From positions 1-45,841 of the forward strand of contig JAQRMR010000098.1 in NCBI GenBank assembly GCA_028599115.1: a DNA stretch of 45,841 nt, written 5' to 3'. Numbering within the stretch: the first letter of the stretch is position 1; every line of letters begins with the position of its first letter. Under the pieces are notes generated by a model. It had not been told where the DNA came from. It saw only the letters and a program-made list of their open reading frames with translations, and did no database searches. The translations under genes and the position numbers were made by a program. Positions 28,164-37,011 of the stretch are shown one piece after another. The stretch comes from Methyloprofundus sp. (lineage in GTDB: Bacteria > Pseudomonadota > Gammaproteobacteria > Methylococcales > Methylomonadaceae).

Positions 28164-30062
28164 TTACAAGGATTTAAATTTAATTTTTACGCGCATATCC
28201 CGCCAAATTGCCGCCCCTATATTTTCCCATTCACCTGACAAATTATCCTTGCGTAAATCATTTTTCCACTCAACAGGTGAAACAATTTTTTTATGTTTAA
28301 TAATGAATCGCGCATCATTTAAGTCTAAGCCTACCTTTTTACCCCAAAAAGCAGTGACCTTCATAATAAATTTAGTTAAACGATCTGAGTTAATATTAGG
28401 TGTCACTGCAATATTTGCCCACATCGAATGCACTCGCCCCCAGTTAGGCGCAAGCATTCGACCCTGCTCATTCACGAAAGGCAACCACTGCTCTTTACCT
28501 TCAGCATCTATATAGGTAATAGCAATCAAATCTTCATAGCCTGCAAAATGATCATGCAAATAAAGCGCATGCGGAGTAATTCCCATAAAGGTAGTCGACA
28601 ACATTAAAATAGAGTTACTTACTCCTCGCAACTGATGAACCAGCGGGGATTCTATTTTTGAAAAATCATACAATCGATGAAAAGCCCCATAGTGCACACT
28701 GCTATTCAGCTGTAATAATACGATCACCACAAAAATTTTAGTCAATTTGATTCTGAAATGCTTAGGTTTAGCATCCGCATAGTTTTCAAATATCTTCGTA
28801 TATAAATCGATTGGGTAAGCGACCTTTTCAACGGCAGGCAAACACAGCTCATCACAACCTACCCGCTCTCGCTTATCGGCGATATTTCTATAAATCGCTT
28901 TGGCAATTTGATAAACACCAGGAAAGCGCATTAACCAGCCGAAAATAGCAAGGTACCTCATTTTTACTAAAATTTTACTATACGTATCAACCCCTGAAAA
29001 AACTTGAGCATTATGGTCGACCGCATACAAATCAAGTAACAGTAACTTTTGTTCATAAGCTGCTAATGCAGGCTCATTTTCACCATATTGCTGTAAGTTT
29101 TTAAAGCTCACTGCCTTCAATACATCAAAGTGATGAAGAATAGTCACTGTCCGATTACATAATGGGCAGTCACCATCATAATAAACGGTTAACTCAGGCT
29201 CAGGGCAAACTAAAAAATCCCCGACTTTTTGCCACCACGAAAAAGGCACCATCAAGACATATATTGATAACATCCCCAACCCAAATGGGTAGATATTAAA
29301 TGTCACCGTAATACCAAAATGTAAACCCGCGCCAACCAATAAAAACCAAGGACGAAAGTTTCGTCGATAAAACAAAAAGATAAAAGCAAACTGAAACACT
29401 AAAATAATATAACCAATGCTTTTTTGCACCCACTCCATATTTAATAGCCACGACATATCAAGCGCAGAAATATAATAAGGCATGGATGAGGGCAGCCAGC
29501 CTCCCAAACCATTCCTCCAGTGCTCAGCAAACATTTTATGTATCGCCGAATCAAGATACAGAAAACCCAAACAAATTAGCACGGGCGCCAACAAAACCAG
29601 CACACTAACATCCCTAGAAATTTTGGGTTTATTTTGATGCTTAAATTGCAGCTTATAAATCAAATTATCCAGCGATAACGACCGCCCTAAGGGCATAAAA
29701 ATCATAAACAAACCAACTCCGATCATGAATAGATCAAAGCCCCCATCAAAATCACGCTGCATCGGTGTAAAATTAACAAACACAATCCAAAATATATAAT
29801 TAACAATAATTGCTTGCTGGCTCTTATAACCCAACAACAAGCAAGTCGCCACGACACCCCATAGCACTAAGAATAAAGGAATCATAGGAAATTCCACATC
29901 TATGTAAGGAATTGGGTCAAAAATTAAATGATTAAAATAAAGTAAGAAGAAAATTTCTTGTAACGCAACCAACGCGTATAGAATTCGCAAAAAACCAACA
30001 ATAAAAGCCGGCGCCTTGCGCTGGTGATATTTTGCAAACAAGAGAGATAGTGAACTTAACAT
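28164..30062 (-). CDS. HTTM and DCC-family thiol-disulfide oxidoreductase fusion membrane protein
   Basis: A 632-residue membrane protein. Residues about 20-285 contain several hydrophobic helices of the HTTM class (related to vitamin K-dependent gamma-carboxylase membrane domains; FGWLxxHK-type core seen as FLYLDSAIHKMF, 167-178). Then a soluble DCC domain starts YYDGDCPLCNRTVTILHHFD with the CPLC redox pair at 299-302, running to about 410. The last 220 residues have one more membrane helix (about 428-445) and a soluble C-terminal domain. HTTM plus DCC fusions are known in bacteria; substrate unknown. It is a lone minus-strand gene with no partner in an operon. Confidence 0.85.
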   Translation of the reverse strand: MLSSLSLLFAKYHQRKAPAFIVGFLRILYALVALQEIFFLLYFNHLIFDPIPYIDVEFPMIPLFLVLWGVVATCLLLGYKSQQAIIVNYIFWIVFVNFTPMQRDFDGGFDLFMIGVGLFMIFMPLGRSLSLDNLIYKLQFKHQNKPKISRDVSVLVLLAPVLICLGFLYLDSAIHKMFAEHWRNGLGGWLPSSMPYYISALDMSWLLNMEWVQKSIGYIILVFQFAFIFLFYRRNFRPWFLLVGAGLHFGITVTFNIYPFGLGMLSIYVLMVPFSWWQKVGDFLVCPEPELTVYYDGDCPLCNRTVTILHHFDVLKAVSFKNLQQYGENEPALAAYEQKLLLLDLYAVDHNAQVFSGVDTYSKILVKMRYLAIFGWLMRFPGVYQIAKAIYRNIADKRERVGCDELCLPAVEKVAYPIDLYTKIFENYADAKPKHFRIKLTKIFVVIVLLQLNSSVHYGAFHRLYDFSKIESPLVHQLRGVSNSILMLSTTFMGITPHALYLHDHFAGYEDLIAITYIDAEGKEQWLPFVNEQGRMLAPNWGRVHSMWANIAVTPNINSDRLTKFIMKVTAFWGKKVGLDLNDARFIIKHKKIVSPVEWKNDLRKDNLSGEWENIGAAIWRDMRVKIKFKSL

Positions 30063-30199
30063 TTCAGGCTCGTAGTATGATTCAAAAATACTACAAATTA
30101 TAATGGAATACGCCCTTAGGCGATAATTTATATCCTTATCGCCAACAGATTTAGAACTAAACCTCGGTTGAAAACGATAAGAACTTATATTTCAGGCAT

Positions 30200-30236
30200 A
30201 AAAAAAGCCCGTTAGCTAAAAGCTACGAGCTTTTTT
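30200..30236 (-). terminator. Intrinsic terminator downstream of the 41-residue membrane protein gene
   Basis: An imperfect stem (GCCCGTTAGCT with AGCTACGAGC) has an A run before it and a T run after it, readable in both directions. A second hairpin (TAAAAGACT at 30242-30250, AGTCTTTTA at 30254-30262) directly follows the small gene's stop. Both lie on the 3' side of that gene. Confidence 0.7.
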
Positions 30237-30263
30237 ACAAATAAAAGACTAAAAGTCTTTTAC

Positions 30264-30389
30264 TTAGTCTTCCTCAGGCTCAGCGAAAACCCATTTTACG
30301 AAAAAGTAACCACCAGCAACTACTACTGCTGCAATAGCCATGCCTACTGGCTCTTTTAAATATTCTGTAACTTCTAAGATTGCACCCAT
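30264..30389 (-). CDS. 41-residue single-helix membrane protein
   Basis: Short ORF with AGGA ribosome-binding site eight bases before the ATG. The product has a short amphipathic N-terminus (MGAILEVTEYLKEPVG), one membrane helix (about 17-35, MAIAAVVVAGGYFFVKWVF) and an acidic tail AEPEED. Charge distribution suggests neither end is strongly basic. A promoter-like TTGGCA (30437-30442), 19 nt, TATAAT (30412-30417) lies upstream and a terminator follows, so it is a self-contained unit. I do not recognise the family. Size and form resemble small accessory subunits of membrane complexes; no such complex is adjacent. Confidence 0.7.
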   Translation of the reverse strand: MGAILEVTEYLKEPVGMAIAAVVVAGGYFFVKWVFAEPEED

Positions 30390-30411
30390 GAGTGTCCTAC
30401 CTTGTATAATT

Positions 30412-30442
30412 ATTATAGTTAACTATTAGCAACAAATGCCAA
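30412..30442 (-). promoter_or_regulatory. Candidate promoter of the 41-residue membrane protein gene
   Basis: TTGGCA at 30437-30442 (five of six to consensus), a 19-nt spacer and a perfect TATAAT at 30412-30417, read on the minus strand. The start codon is at 30389. Confidence 0.5.
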
Positions 30443-30750
30443 TTGATGAACGTAATATGATACTGGATGATTATTTTAAGTCAAGAACTAGTTAAAGGCT
30501 AAAGAACTGTTCTTAATTAATAATTTAATTAGCAAACTAGGATCTTCAATAAATTTAGCAAACCCATAAATTGCCATAAGGAAGCCTTGATGTTTATAAT
30601 AGAGGCTCCTTTTGGGTGCGTACACTGTAAAACATACGCTCTTATAAAGTATAAAGAATGATTGTGCTTGTATATCGCCAAATAAATATAAAAACAGCGA
30701 CTACGCTCAATGCATTCATATTCAAAAAATTAAAATATAAGGGGATTAAT
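30443..30750. other. Intergenic region with leader of the 143-residue membrane protein
   Basis: Roughly 310 bp between divergent small-membrane-protein genes. Besides the two promoters noted, the leader from about 30607 has a short GCGTA/TACGC inverted repeat (30618-30622, 30635-30639). No tRNA or known riboswitch was recognised. An in-frame ATG at 30658 exists upstream of the preferred start at 30751. Confidence 0.45.
30571..30600 (+). promoter_or_regulatory. Strong candidate sigma-70 promoter
   Basis: TTGCCA (30571-30576, five of six) and a perfect TATAAT (30595-30600) with an 18-nt spacer. It would give a leader of about 144 nt before the 143-residue membrane protein. Confidence 0.6.
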
Positions 30751-31182
30751 ATGGTTTTGGGCGGATTAATTGCAATTTTTATCGCAATATGGATTTTTAG
30801 AACTGCTGTTCAAGAAAAAACAGGAAATGCTCTACTTTGGGTAGCAGGCAGTTTTGTCTTATTTCTAGGTTTACAAGTAACAATGATCTACTTCAATGTC
30901 ATGATTATTGAAATGTTTGATGGCGATGTAAGCTCTACCTACGATAATGCGGGAGGCCTTAACGCTAGAGATAATAGCGACACAGCCGGTTTACAGTCAG
31001 GAACAGGTGGTACATTCATTGGAATTTTGTTTGAATTAATGCCTTTTATTGTTCCCTTCTTTGTTGTCGCAGTTGCCCGACAAATGCTTATGCTTAAGCA
31101 AGGGTTTAACCCCAAAGAACTACTTAGCGGAACTAAATCAGCATTAATGAGCATTAAAAGCAGTTTTAAAACATCTGACTAA
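30751..31182 (+). CDS. 143-residue membrane protein of unknown function
   Basis: The start at 30751 is chosen because AAGGGG lies at the right distance upstream and the residues before it (from 30658) look non-coding. Three hydrophobic segments are seen: about 2-17 (VLGGLIAIFIAIWIF), 28-52 (LLWVAGSFVLFLGL onward) and 87-108 (TFIGILFELMPFIVPFF). A polar loop rich in N, D, S and G (57-86) lies between the second and third. The C-terminus is basic and likely cytoplasmic. I do not recognise a family. The gene has its own promoter and terminator. Confidence 0.75.
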   Translation: MVLGGLIAIFIAIWIFRTAVQEKTGNALLWVAGSFVLFLGLQVTMIYFNVMIIEMFDGDVSSTYDNAGGLNARDNSDTAGLQSGTGGTFIGILFELMPFIVPFFVVAVARQMLMLKQGFNPKELLSGTKSALMSIKSSFKTSD

Positions 31183-31203
31183 AATAACCGCCTTGAAGAA
31201 TAA

Positions 31204-31230
31204 AAAACCCAGCTAGTTCTGGGTTTTTTT
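31204..31230. terminator. Intrinsic terminator after the 143-residue membrane protein gene
   Basis: AAAACCCAG (31204-31212) and CTGGGTTTT (31219-31227) form a 9-bp stem with a 6-nt loop, followed by further T residues. It can also serve the convergent DUF2970 gene. Confidence 0.85.
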
Positions 31231-31264
31231 TTGCATAAAATCAACATTTAACTAGTTTAGCGGT

Positions 31265-31450
31265 CTAAAGAATAAACGAAACAATAGTAACCAGTGTTAA
31301 AATAAACAACACAACAGCAATGATGCCAACAAAGATATAAGAAGATAAAGATCCTCCTTCAAAATCCCTTGCTTGATTTTCTTTCGTTTGCACTCCAATA
31401 GCCGCTGCTAAAACGCTTTGTATAACTTGTTTAAGTGCAGGCTTTGACAT
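31265..31450 (-). CDS. DUF2970 family small membrane protein
   Basis: 61 residues. The opening (LKQVIQSVLAAAIGVQTKENQARDF) is the characteristic DUF2970 pattern of Svl-A-GVQ followed by RDFE, and the C-terminal half is a single membrane helix (SYIFVGIIAVVLFILTLVTI). Function is unknown. Members occur widely in proteobacteria as stand-alone genes. It is transcribed divergently from metH and converges on the 143-residue protein gene. Confidence 0.82.
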   Translation of the reverse strand: MSKPALKQVIQSVLAAAIGVQTKENQARDFEGGSLSSYIFVGIIAVVLFILTLVTIVSFIL

Positions 31451-31544
31451 TTTTATACCTTAAATATTTAATAACGATTTTTAAGTACAACACCATTCAC
31501 ATTTTTTCGCAATTCCAATTGTGCGACGCTTGGTTATATATCCT

Positions 31545-34500
31545 ATGAATAAAAAAGACTTCCTTCTGCAGCAACTTTCTGACCGCATTTTATTTTTAGA
31601 TGGCGCAATGGGCACAATGATCCAAGGCTATCATTTAGAAGAGCAAGATTATCGCGGCGAACGCTTTAAAAATTGGGAGTCTGACTTAAAAGGCAACAAT
31701 GATCTCTTATCACTCACTCAGCCCGATATTATCAAAGCCATTCATAAAGCGTATTTGGACGTAGGCTGTGACATCATTGAAACCAACACATTTAATGCCA
31801 CTACCATTGCAATGGCTGATTACGACATGGAGTCGCTAGCTTATGAAATCAATTTTGAATCCGCAAAAATTGCCAAACAAGCCGCAGAAGAAGCAACACA
31901 ACAAACACCCAATAAACCCCGCTTTGTTGCGGGTACTTTAGGCCCCACAAACAGAACCGCCTCTATCTCACCCGATGTCAATGCGCCCGCCTTCCGTAAT
32001 ATTAGCTTTGACGCTTTAGTCACCGCTTATAGCGAAGCCGTAAAAGGCTTAGTTGAAGGTGGTACGGATATATTATTGATTGAAACTGTTTTCGATACCC
32101 TTAATGCGAAAGCCGCTATTTTTGCCATCGACCAATACTTTCAAGAAAATAATATTGAACTTCCGGTAATGATATCAGGCACGATTACAGATGCGTCTGG
32201 ACGTACATTATCAGGACAAACAGCACTGGCGTTTTGGAATTCATTAAGCCATATCAAACCCATTTCTATTGGCTTTAACTGTGCATTAGGCGCACAAGAA
32301 ATGCGCCAATATGTTGAAGAGTTATCCAATCACGTAGACACACATATTTCAGCTCACCCTAATGCAGGTTTACCCAATGAGTTTGGAGAGTACGATGAAA
32401 CACCTGAAGAGATGGGTGCTGAAATTGCCGACTGGGCAAAAAATGGCTATTTAAATATTATTGGCGGATGTTGTGGAACCTCCCCTGAATATATTAAAGC
32501 AATTATTGATGCTGTCAGCCCTTTCGCGCCTAGAAAAATTCCAGAAATTGCACCTAGCTGTCAGCTTGCAGGCTTAGAACCTTTTAGCATTACCCCTGAA
32601 TCTTTATTTGTTAATGTCGGTGAACGTACCAATGTGACTGGCTCTGCACGATTTAAACGCCTGATTGTAGAAGAAGAATACGATACTGCTTTAGATGTTG
32701 CCCGAGAACAAGTCGTCAATGGCGCACAAATTATCGACATCAATATGGATGAAGGTATGCTGGAATCAAAAGAAGCCATGGTGCATTTTTTGAACCTTAT
32801 TGCTTCTGAGCCAGACATCTCTAAAGTCCCTATTATGATTGACTCCTCAAAATGGGATATTATCGAAGCGGGCTTAAAATGCATCCAAGGAAAAGGCATC
32901 GTCAACTCCATTTCCATGAAAGAAGGCGAAGAAGCTTTTATTCATCATGCCCAGCTTGTACGTCGTTACGGTGCAGCTGTTATTGTTATGGCTTTTGATG
33001 AAGAAGGACAAGCAGATACCTTTGCGCGTAAAGTAGAAATCTGCCAGCGTGCTTATAAAATTTTAGTCGAACAAGTTAATTTTCCACCGCAAGATATTAT
33101 TTTCGACCCCAACATCTTTGCTGTTGCAACCGGTATTGAGGAACACAATAACTACGCCGTTGATTTCATTCAAGCCACTGCAGAAATCAAACGTATTTGC
33201 CCTCATGCCATGATTTCTGGCGGTGTCTCTAATGTGTCTTTTTCATTCAGAGGGAACAATCTCGTTCGTGAAGCAATTCACGCTGTATTTCTTTACCATG
33301 CTGTTCAAGCAGGCATGGATATGGGTATCGTCAATGCAGGACAACTTGCTATTTATGCGGATATTCCTGATGAATTACGCAATGCCGTTGAAGATGTCAT
33401 TTTAAATAAAAACAGCGAGGGAACCGATAAGCTACTAGAGGTTGCTGAAAAATATCGTGGCGATGCTGTCGTCAATAAAAAAGAAGACCTTGAATGGCGC
33501 AAACTACCTGTTAACAAACGCCTAGAACATGCCTTGGTCAAAGGTATTACTGATTTTATTGAAGAAGACTCAGAAGAGGCTCGTTTACAAGCTGAAAAAA
33601 CCTTGCACGTCATCGAAGGCCCACTCATGGACGGCATGAATGTCGTGGGCGACTTATTCGGTGCAGGAAAAATGTTTTTACCACAGGTTGTAAAATCAGC
33701 CCGTGTTATGAAAAAATCTGTCGCTTATTTAATGCCTTTTATGGAAGCCGAAAAAGATGGCACTATAGAAAGTAACGGTACTATTTTAATGGCTACCGTC
33801 AAAGGTGATGTCCATGATATTGGTAAAAATATCGTCGGCGTAGTTTTACAGTGTAATAACTACGAAATTATTGATATCGGTGTCATGGTACCCACCCCAC
33901 AAATTCTTCAAGTTGCCAAAGAAAAAAATGTGGATATTATCGGTCTAAGCGGACTGATTACACCATCATTAGAAGAAATGGTGCATGTTGCTAAAGAAAT
34001 GCAGCGCCAAAACTTTAGCATTCCATTAATGATTGGTGGCGCGACTACCTCACGCGCACATACGGCTGTTAAAATTGATGAAAATTACGATGGCGCAACA
34101 ATCTATGTACCCGATGCATCCCGTGCCGTTGGTGTCGCCACCCAGTTACTTAGTGCAGAAAGAAAACCAGCTTATCTCACCGAAATCAACGATGAGTATG
34201 AAGCCGTTCGTGAGCGCCATAAAGGCCGCAAAGCTAAAACAAAACAACATAGTTTAGAAGCCGCACGCGCCAATCGTTTTGTATCAAAAAATCACACACC
34301 ACTTCGCCCTAAAAAACTAGGCATTGAAGTTTTAGATCGCTTTCCATTAGAAACATTAGTTTGGTTTATCGACTGGACACCATTTTTCCAAACATGGGAA
34401 TTAGCGGGCAAATACCCCGCTATTTTAGATGATGAATTAGTCGGTAAACATGCGCGTGAATTATTTGAAGATGCCCAAGTTATGCTGAAAAAAATCATCT

Positions 34501-35210
34501 CTGAACAATGGCTAGAAGCGAAAGCCGTTATTGGCTTTTTCCCTGCGAATAGCCAAGAGGATGATATTGTTTTATATACCGATGAAACACGAACCGAACG
34601 TTTAGAAACGCTGCATCACTTACGCCAACAAAACATCAAAGCGCCTGGTCGACCTAATTACTGCCTTTCTGATTTTGTTGCACCGGTTGATAGCGATACA
34701 CAAGATTATATCGGTGGCTTTGCTGTAACGACAGGTATTGGTATAGAGAGAAAATTAGCTGAATTTGAAGCTGAGCATGATGATTACAATGCCATCATGC
34801 TTAAAGCCTTAGCTGATCGTCTAGCCGAAGCTTTTGCTGAGTATTTACACCAAGATGTACGAAAAAATCACTGGGGTTATGCTGGTGATGAGAACCTAGA
34901 TAATGAAGACTTAATCAAAGAAGGCTATGCTGGCATCCGCCCTGCACCAGGCTACCCTGCTTGCCCTGACCACACAGAAAAAGAAAAATTGTTTGAGCTA
35001 CTCAATGCCACCACACATACAACAATTGAGTTAACAGAAAGTTATGCGATGACACCCACTGCTGCTGTCAGTGGCTGGTACTTTGCTCACCCTGATGCGC
35101 AATATTTCAATGTGGGAAAAATTACCAGCGAACAAGTTGAGGATTACGCAAAACGTAAAGACTTAAGCCTCGAAGATGCGGAACGCTGGTTAGCGGCTCA
35201 TATACATTAA
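31545..35210 (+). CDS. metH: Cobalamin-dependent methionine synthase
   Basis: Transfers the methyl group of 5-methyltetrahydrofolate to homocysteine through cobalamin. The preferred start at 31545 gives 1221 residues (E. coli 1227); the frame is open from a GTG at 31521. Domains in order: homocysteine-binding (zinc cysteines C246, C309, C310, in GFNCALG and GGCCGTSP), pterin-binding (about 355-615), cobalamin cap (about 640-735), cobalamin-binding with axial ligand H757 (GDVHDIGKN), and the SAM-binding activation domain (about 900-1220; [12 protein letters not shown]). All key residues are present. The short upstream gap (94 bp to the DUF2970 gene) leaves no room for a cobalamin riboswitch, and none was seen. 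Confidence 0.98.
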   Translation: MNKKDFLLQQLSDRILFLDGAMGTMIQGYHLEEQDYRGERFKNWESDLKGNNDLLSLTQPDIIKAIHKAYLDVGCDIIETNTFNATTIAMADYDMESLAYEINFESAKIAKQAAEEATQQTPNKPRFVAGTLGPTNRTASISPDVNAPAFRNISFDALVTAYSEAVKGLVEGGTDILLIETVFDTLNAKAAIFAIDQYFQENNIELPVMISGTITDASGRTLSGQTALAFWNSLSHIKPISIGFNCALGAQEMRQYVEELSNHVDTHISAHPNAGLPNEFGEYDETPEEMGAEIADWAKNGYLNIIGGCCGTSPEYIKAIIDAVSPFAPRKIPEIAPSCQLAGLEPFSITPESLFVNVGERTNVTGSARFKRLIVEEEYDTALDVAREQVVNGAQIIDINMDEGMLESKEAMVHFLNLIASEPDISKVPIMIDSSKWDIIEAGLKCIQGKGIVNSISMKEGEEAFIHHAQLVRRYGAAVIVMAFDEEGQADTFARKVEICQRAYKILVEQVNFPPQDIIFDPNIFAVATGIEEHNNYAVDFIQATAEIKRICPHAMISGGVSNVSFSFRGNNLVREAIHAVFLYHAVQAGMDMGIVNAGQLAIYADIPDELRNAVEDVILNKNSEGTDKLLEVAEKYRGDAVVNKKEDLEWRKLPVNKRLEHALVKGITDFIEEDSEEARLQAEKTLHVIEGPLMDGMNVVGDLFGAGKMFLPQVVKSARVMKKSVAYLMPFMEAEKDGTIESNGTILMATVKGDVHDIGKNIVGVVLQCNNYEIIDIGVMVPTPQILQVAKEKNVDIIGLSGLITPSLEEMVHVAKEMQRQNFSIPLMIGGATTSRAHTAVKIDENYDGATIYVPDASRAVGVATQLLSAERKPAYLTEINDEYEAVRERHKGRKAKTKQHSLEAARANRFVSKNHTPLRPKKLGIEVLDRFPLETLVWFIDWTPFFQTWELAGKYPAILDDELVGKHARELFEDAQVMLKKIISEQWLEAKAVIGFFPANSQEDDIVLYTDETRTERLETLHHLRQQNIKAPGRPNYCLSDFVAPVDSDTQDYIGGFAVTTGIGIERKLAEFEAEHDDYNAIMLKALADRLAEAFAEYLHQDVRKNHWGYAGDENLDNEDLIKEGYAGIRPAPGYPACPDHTEKEKLFELLNATTHTTIELTESYAMTPTAAVSGWYFAHPDAQYFNVGKITSEQVEDYAKRKDLSLEDAERWLAAHIH

Positions 35211-35217
35211 ATGACAA

Positions 35218-35249
35218 TTACATTCGCTACAACCCTGTAGCGAATGTAA
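35218..35249. terminator. Hairpin between convergent metH and yfbR genes
   Basis: TTACATTCGCTAC (35218-35230) and GTAGCGAATGTAA (35237-35249) form a perfect 13-bp stem with a 6-nt loop. No T run follows in either direction, so it may act as a weak terminator or as an mRNA 3' end stabiliser. Confidence 0.6.
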
Positions 35250-35256
35250 CTGCAGG

Positions 35257-35862
35257 CTAAGATTTTATAGCTGACTCTTGCATCAATGCATCCAACGACA
35301 AGCCACAACTAGGTGCAAAAACCCGCATAAAATAAGCAACCTCCTCCTGCTCCATGGCCATTAAATCAGCGCTAATTCTTTTTGCAGCCGTTTCGAACTC
35401 TTGATTTCCTGCCTTCAACTCCGCTTGGCACTTTAAATACGCAGAAATTCTATCAGCTGCTTTAATAATTTGTTGATTTACCTTGGGTTGCAGATCTTCA
35501 TTGATTAAAGGCTGGTAATCTTGCTGCAACTCTTCCGGTAAAATATTTAATAATTCATCTCGTGTTTGTTGCTCAATCGTTTTATAGGCACGCTGAATCG
35601 CTGGGGAATGATATTTAATAGGTGTCGGTAAATCTCCTGTAATCACCTCTGTTACATCATGATACAAAGCCGCAACTGCAATCGCATTTGCATCCACAGA
35701 ACCATTAAAATTTCTATTTTTTATTACAGCTAAGGCATGTGCAATCGTAGCAACTTCCCAAGAGTGCTCCATCACATTTTCTTCATAAGCATTACGCTTT
35801 AAGCCCCAGCGCTTTATCCATCGTAACCGCGTTAAAAATGCATAAAAATTACTTTTTTTCAT
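35257..35862 (-). CDS. yfbR: 5'-deoxynucleotidase, YfbR-like HD-domain phosphohydrolase
   Basis: Dephosphorylates deoxyribonucleoside 5'-monophosphates in nucleotide pool balance. 201 residues, as in E. coli YfbR (199). HD-fold metal ligands visible: H33 (MEHSWEVA), H68-D69 (ALYHDVTEV) and D-containing TGDLPTPIKYH. A C-terminal helix ends the protein. It is transcribed alone, facing metH. Confidence 0.93.
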   Translation of the reverse strand: MKKSNFYAFLTRLRWIKRWGLKRNAYEENVMEHSWEVATIAHALAVIKNRNFNGSVDANAIAVAALYHDVTEVITGDLPTPIKYHSPAIQRAYKTIEQQTRDELLNILPEELQQDYQPLINEDLQPKVNQQIIKAADRISAYLKCQAELKAGNQEFETAAKRISADLMAMEQEEVAYFMRVFAPSCGLSLDALMQESAIKS

Positions 35863-36124
35863 TATTCCCCCCTATTCAACCCTTAATATTCATCTTATCA
35901 ATTTTAGTGCTTATATTTACTTTTCTGCATACTGCATCAAAAAATCATCAGTTTGTTGTAATTACGCAACAAATGCAGATTTTCTTAGCAATCAGTTCAC
36001 AAAAAACCACAATGATTTCACATAGAAAAAACATAACAACTTAAAAATCAATTACTTATGATTACTTAAGCCTTTTTACTTTAAATATAAACAGCTAAAC
36101 AGTTGAATTAATTTTACAGTTACC

Positions 36125-36130
36125 TATACT
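36125..36130 (+). promoter_or_regulatory. Possible -10 box adjacent to the TPR-like gene
   Basis: TATACT lies 6 bases before the ATG at 36137; TTGAAT (36104-36109) is 15 nt upstream. If used, the mRNA would be leaderless, in line with the absence of a Shine-Dalgarno sequence. Confidence 0.3.
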
Positions 36131-36136
36131 AAAAAC

Positions 36137-36769
36137 ATGAAAAATTTAATTTTTGTTGTTTTTTTGCTACTATTCACCCAAAGCGCAGTTGCTCGCTCTA
36201 TGTCTGAGCGCGTCTCAAAAATTGAAGCATCTTGGGTCAACACAACAGAAGAAAAACCCTCTGATGAGCGTAAAAACATTTTCTTATCCTTAGTTAATGA
36301 TATTAGTGATGTGGTCACAAGCTTTCCCGGACAAGCTGAGCCCCTTATTTTAAAATCAACGATTCTATTAACTATGGCTAAAGATGCTTCTATTTTTGTT
36401 GCTCTTGGCTTAGTCAATCAAGCAAAAGTTTTATTAGATAAAGCCATAGAAATTGACCCAGAAGCTCGTGAAGGCTCTGCATTAGTCACTATGGGTGTCA
36501 TCTACTATAAAACACCTGGCTGGCCTATTGCTTTTGGCGACGACAAAGAAGCTGAAGGCTATTTATTGCAAGCATTAGAAGTTAACCCTAACGGTGTCTC
36601 TAGTAATTATTACTATGCCGCTTTTTTATTAAACCAAGGTGATAAAACGCAAGCAGCAGGCTACTTAACTAAAGCTGTCAATGCAAAATTAGACCCTACT
36701 AGCATTTCTTTTAAAATAAAACAGCAACAACAAGAGCAAGCAAAATTAGCTTTAGCTAACTTATCATAA
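36137..36769 (+). CDS. Exported TPR-like protein
   Basis: 210 residues. Signal peptide MKNLIFVVFLLLFTQSAVA, so exported to the periplasm. The rest is alpha-helical with tetratricopeptide-like repeats: ALGLVNQAKVLLDKAIEID (about 95-113), and EAEGYLLQALEVNPNG followed by YYAAFLLNQGDKTQAAGYL. It resembles the TRAP-transporter-associated TatT-like or general TPR proteins; no transporter gene is nearby. Function unknown. A near-perfect 14-bp hairpin (36789-36802 with 36811-36824, one mismatch) follows the stop and may end transcription. Confidence 0.72.
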   Translation: MKNLIFVVFLLLFTQSAVARSMSERVSKIEASWVNTTEEKPSDERKNIFLSLVNDISDVVTSFPGQAEPLILKSTILLTMAKDASIFVALGLVNQAKVLLDKAIEIDPEAREGSALVTMGVIYYKTPGWPIAFGDDKEAEGYLLQALEVNPNGVSSNYYYAAFLLNQGDKTQAAGYLTKAVNAKLDPTSISFKIKQQQQEQAKLALANLS

Positions 36770-36788
36770 GCAACATAACTATTCCGTA

Positions 36789-36824
36789 GCGCATAAAATA
36801 AATTACCCATTTTATTTTACGCGC
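36789..36824. terminator. Possible hairpin terminator after the TPR-like gene
   Basis: GCGCATAAAATAAA and TTTATTTTACGCGC pair over 14 positions with one mismatch and an 8-nt loop. The stem is AT-rich and no T run follows, so termination strength is uncertain. Confidence 0.45.
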
Positions 36825-37011
36825 TCCATAGAAAACAACACCTCAGCCACATCACCCTTAGCTAATCTGTTATAATTTACAGCATTATTCAGTGGCTCTG
36901 TCTCAGATCTTTAGCTTATTACCTAGAAATATGGCTACAAGTCTGATGGATTAATCCCTTAATCGCCACACTATTTAAGCCACTCGCTACCACATAGCCC
37001 TTGGAGTTGTT

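Noticed and set aside
28150-28515. Plus-strand frame over the end of the HTTM-DCC gene
   Set aside because: Antisense to a strongly supported protein; the predicted product has no recognisable pattern.
31451-31544. Cobalamin riboswitch before metH
   Set aside because: The gap is only 94 bp and shows no conserved B12-box-like sequence.
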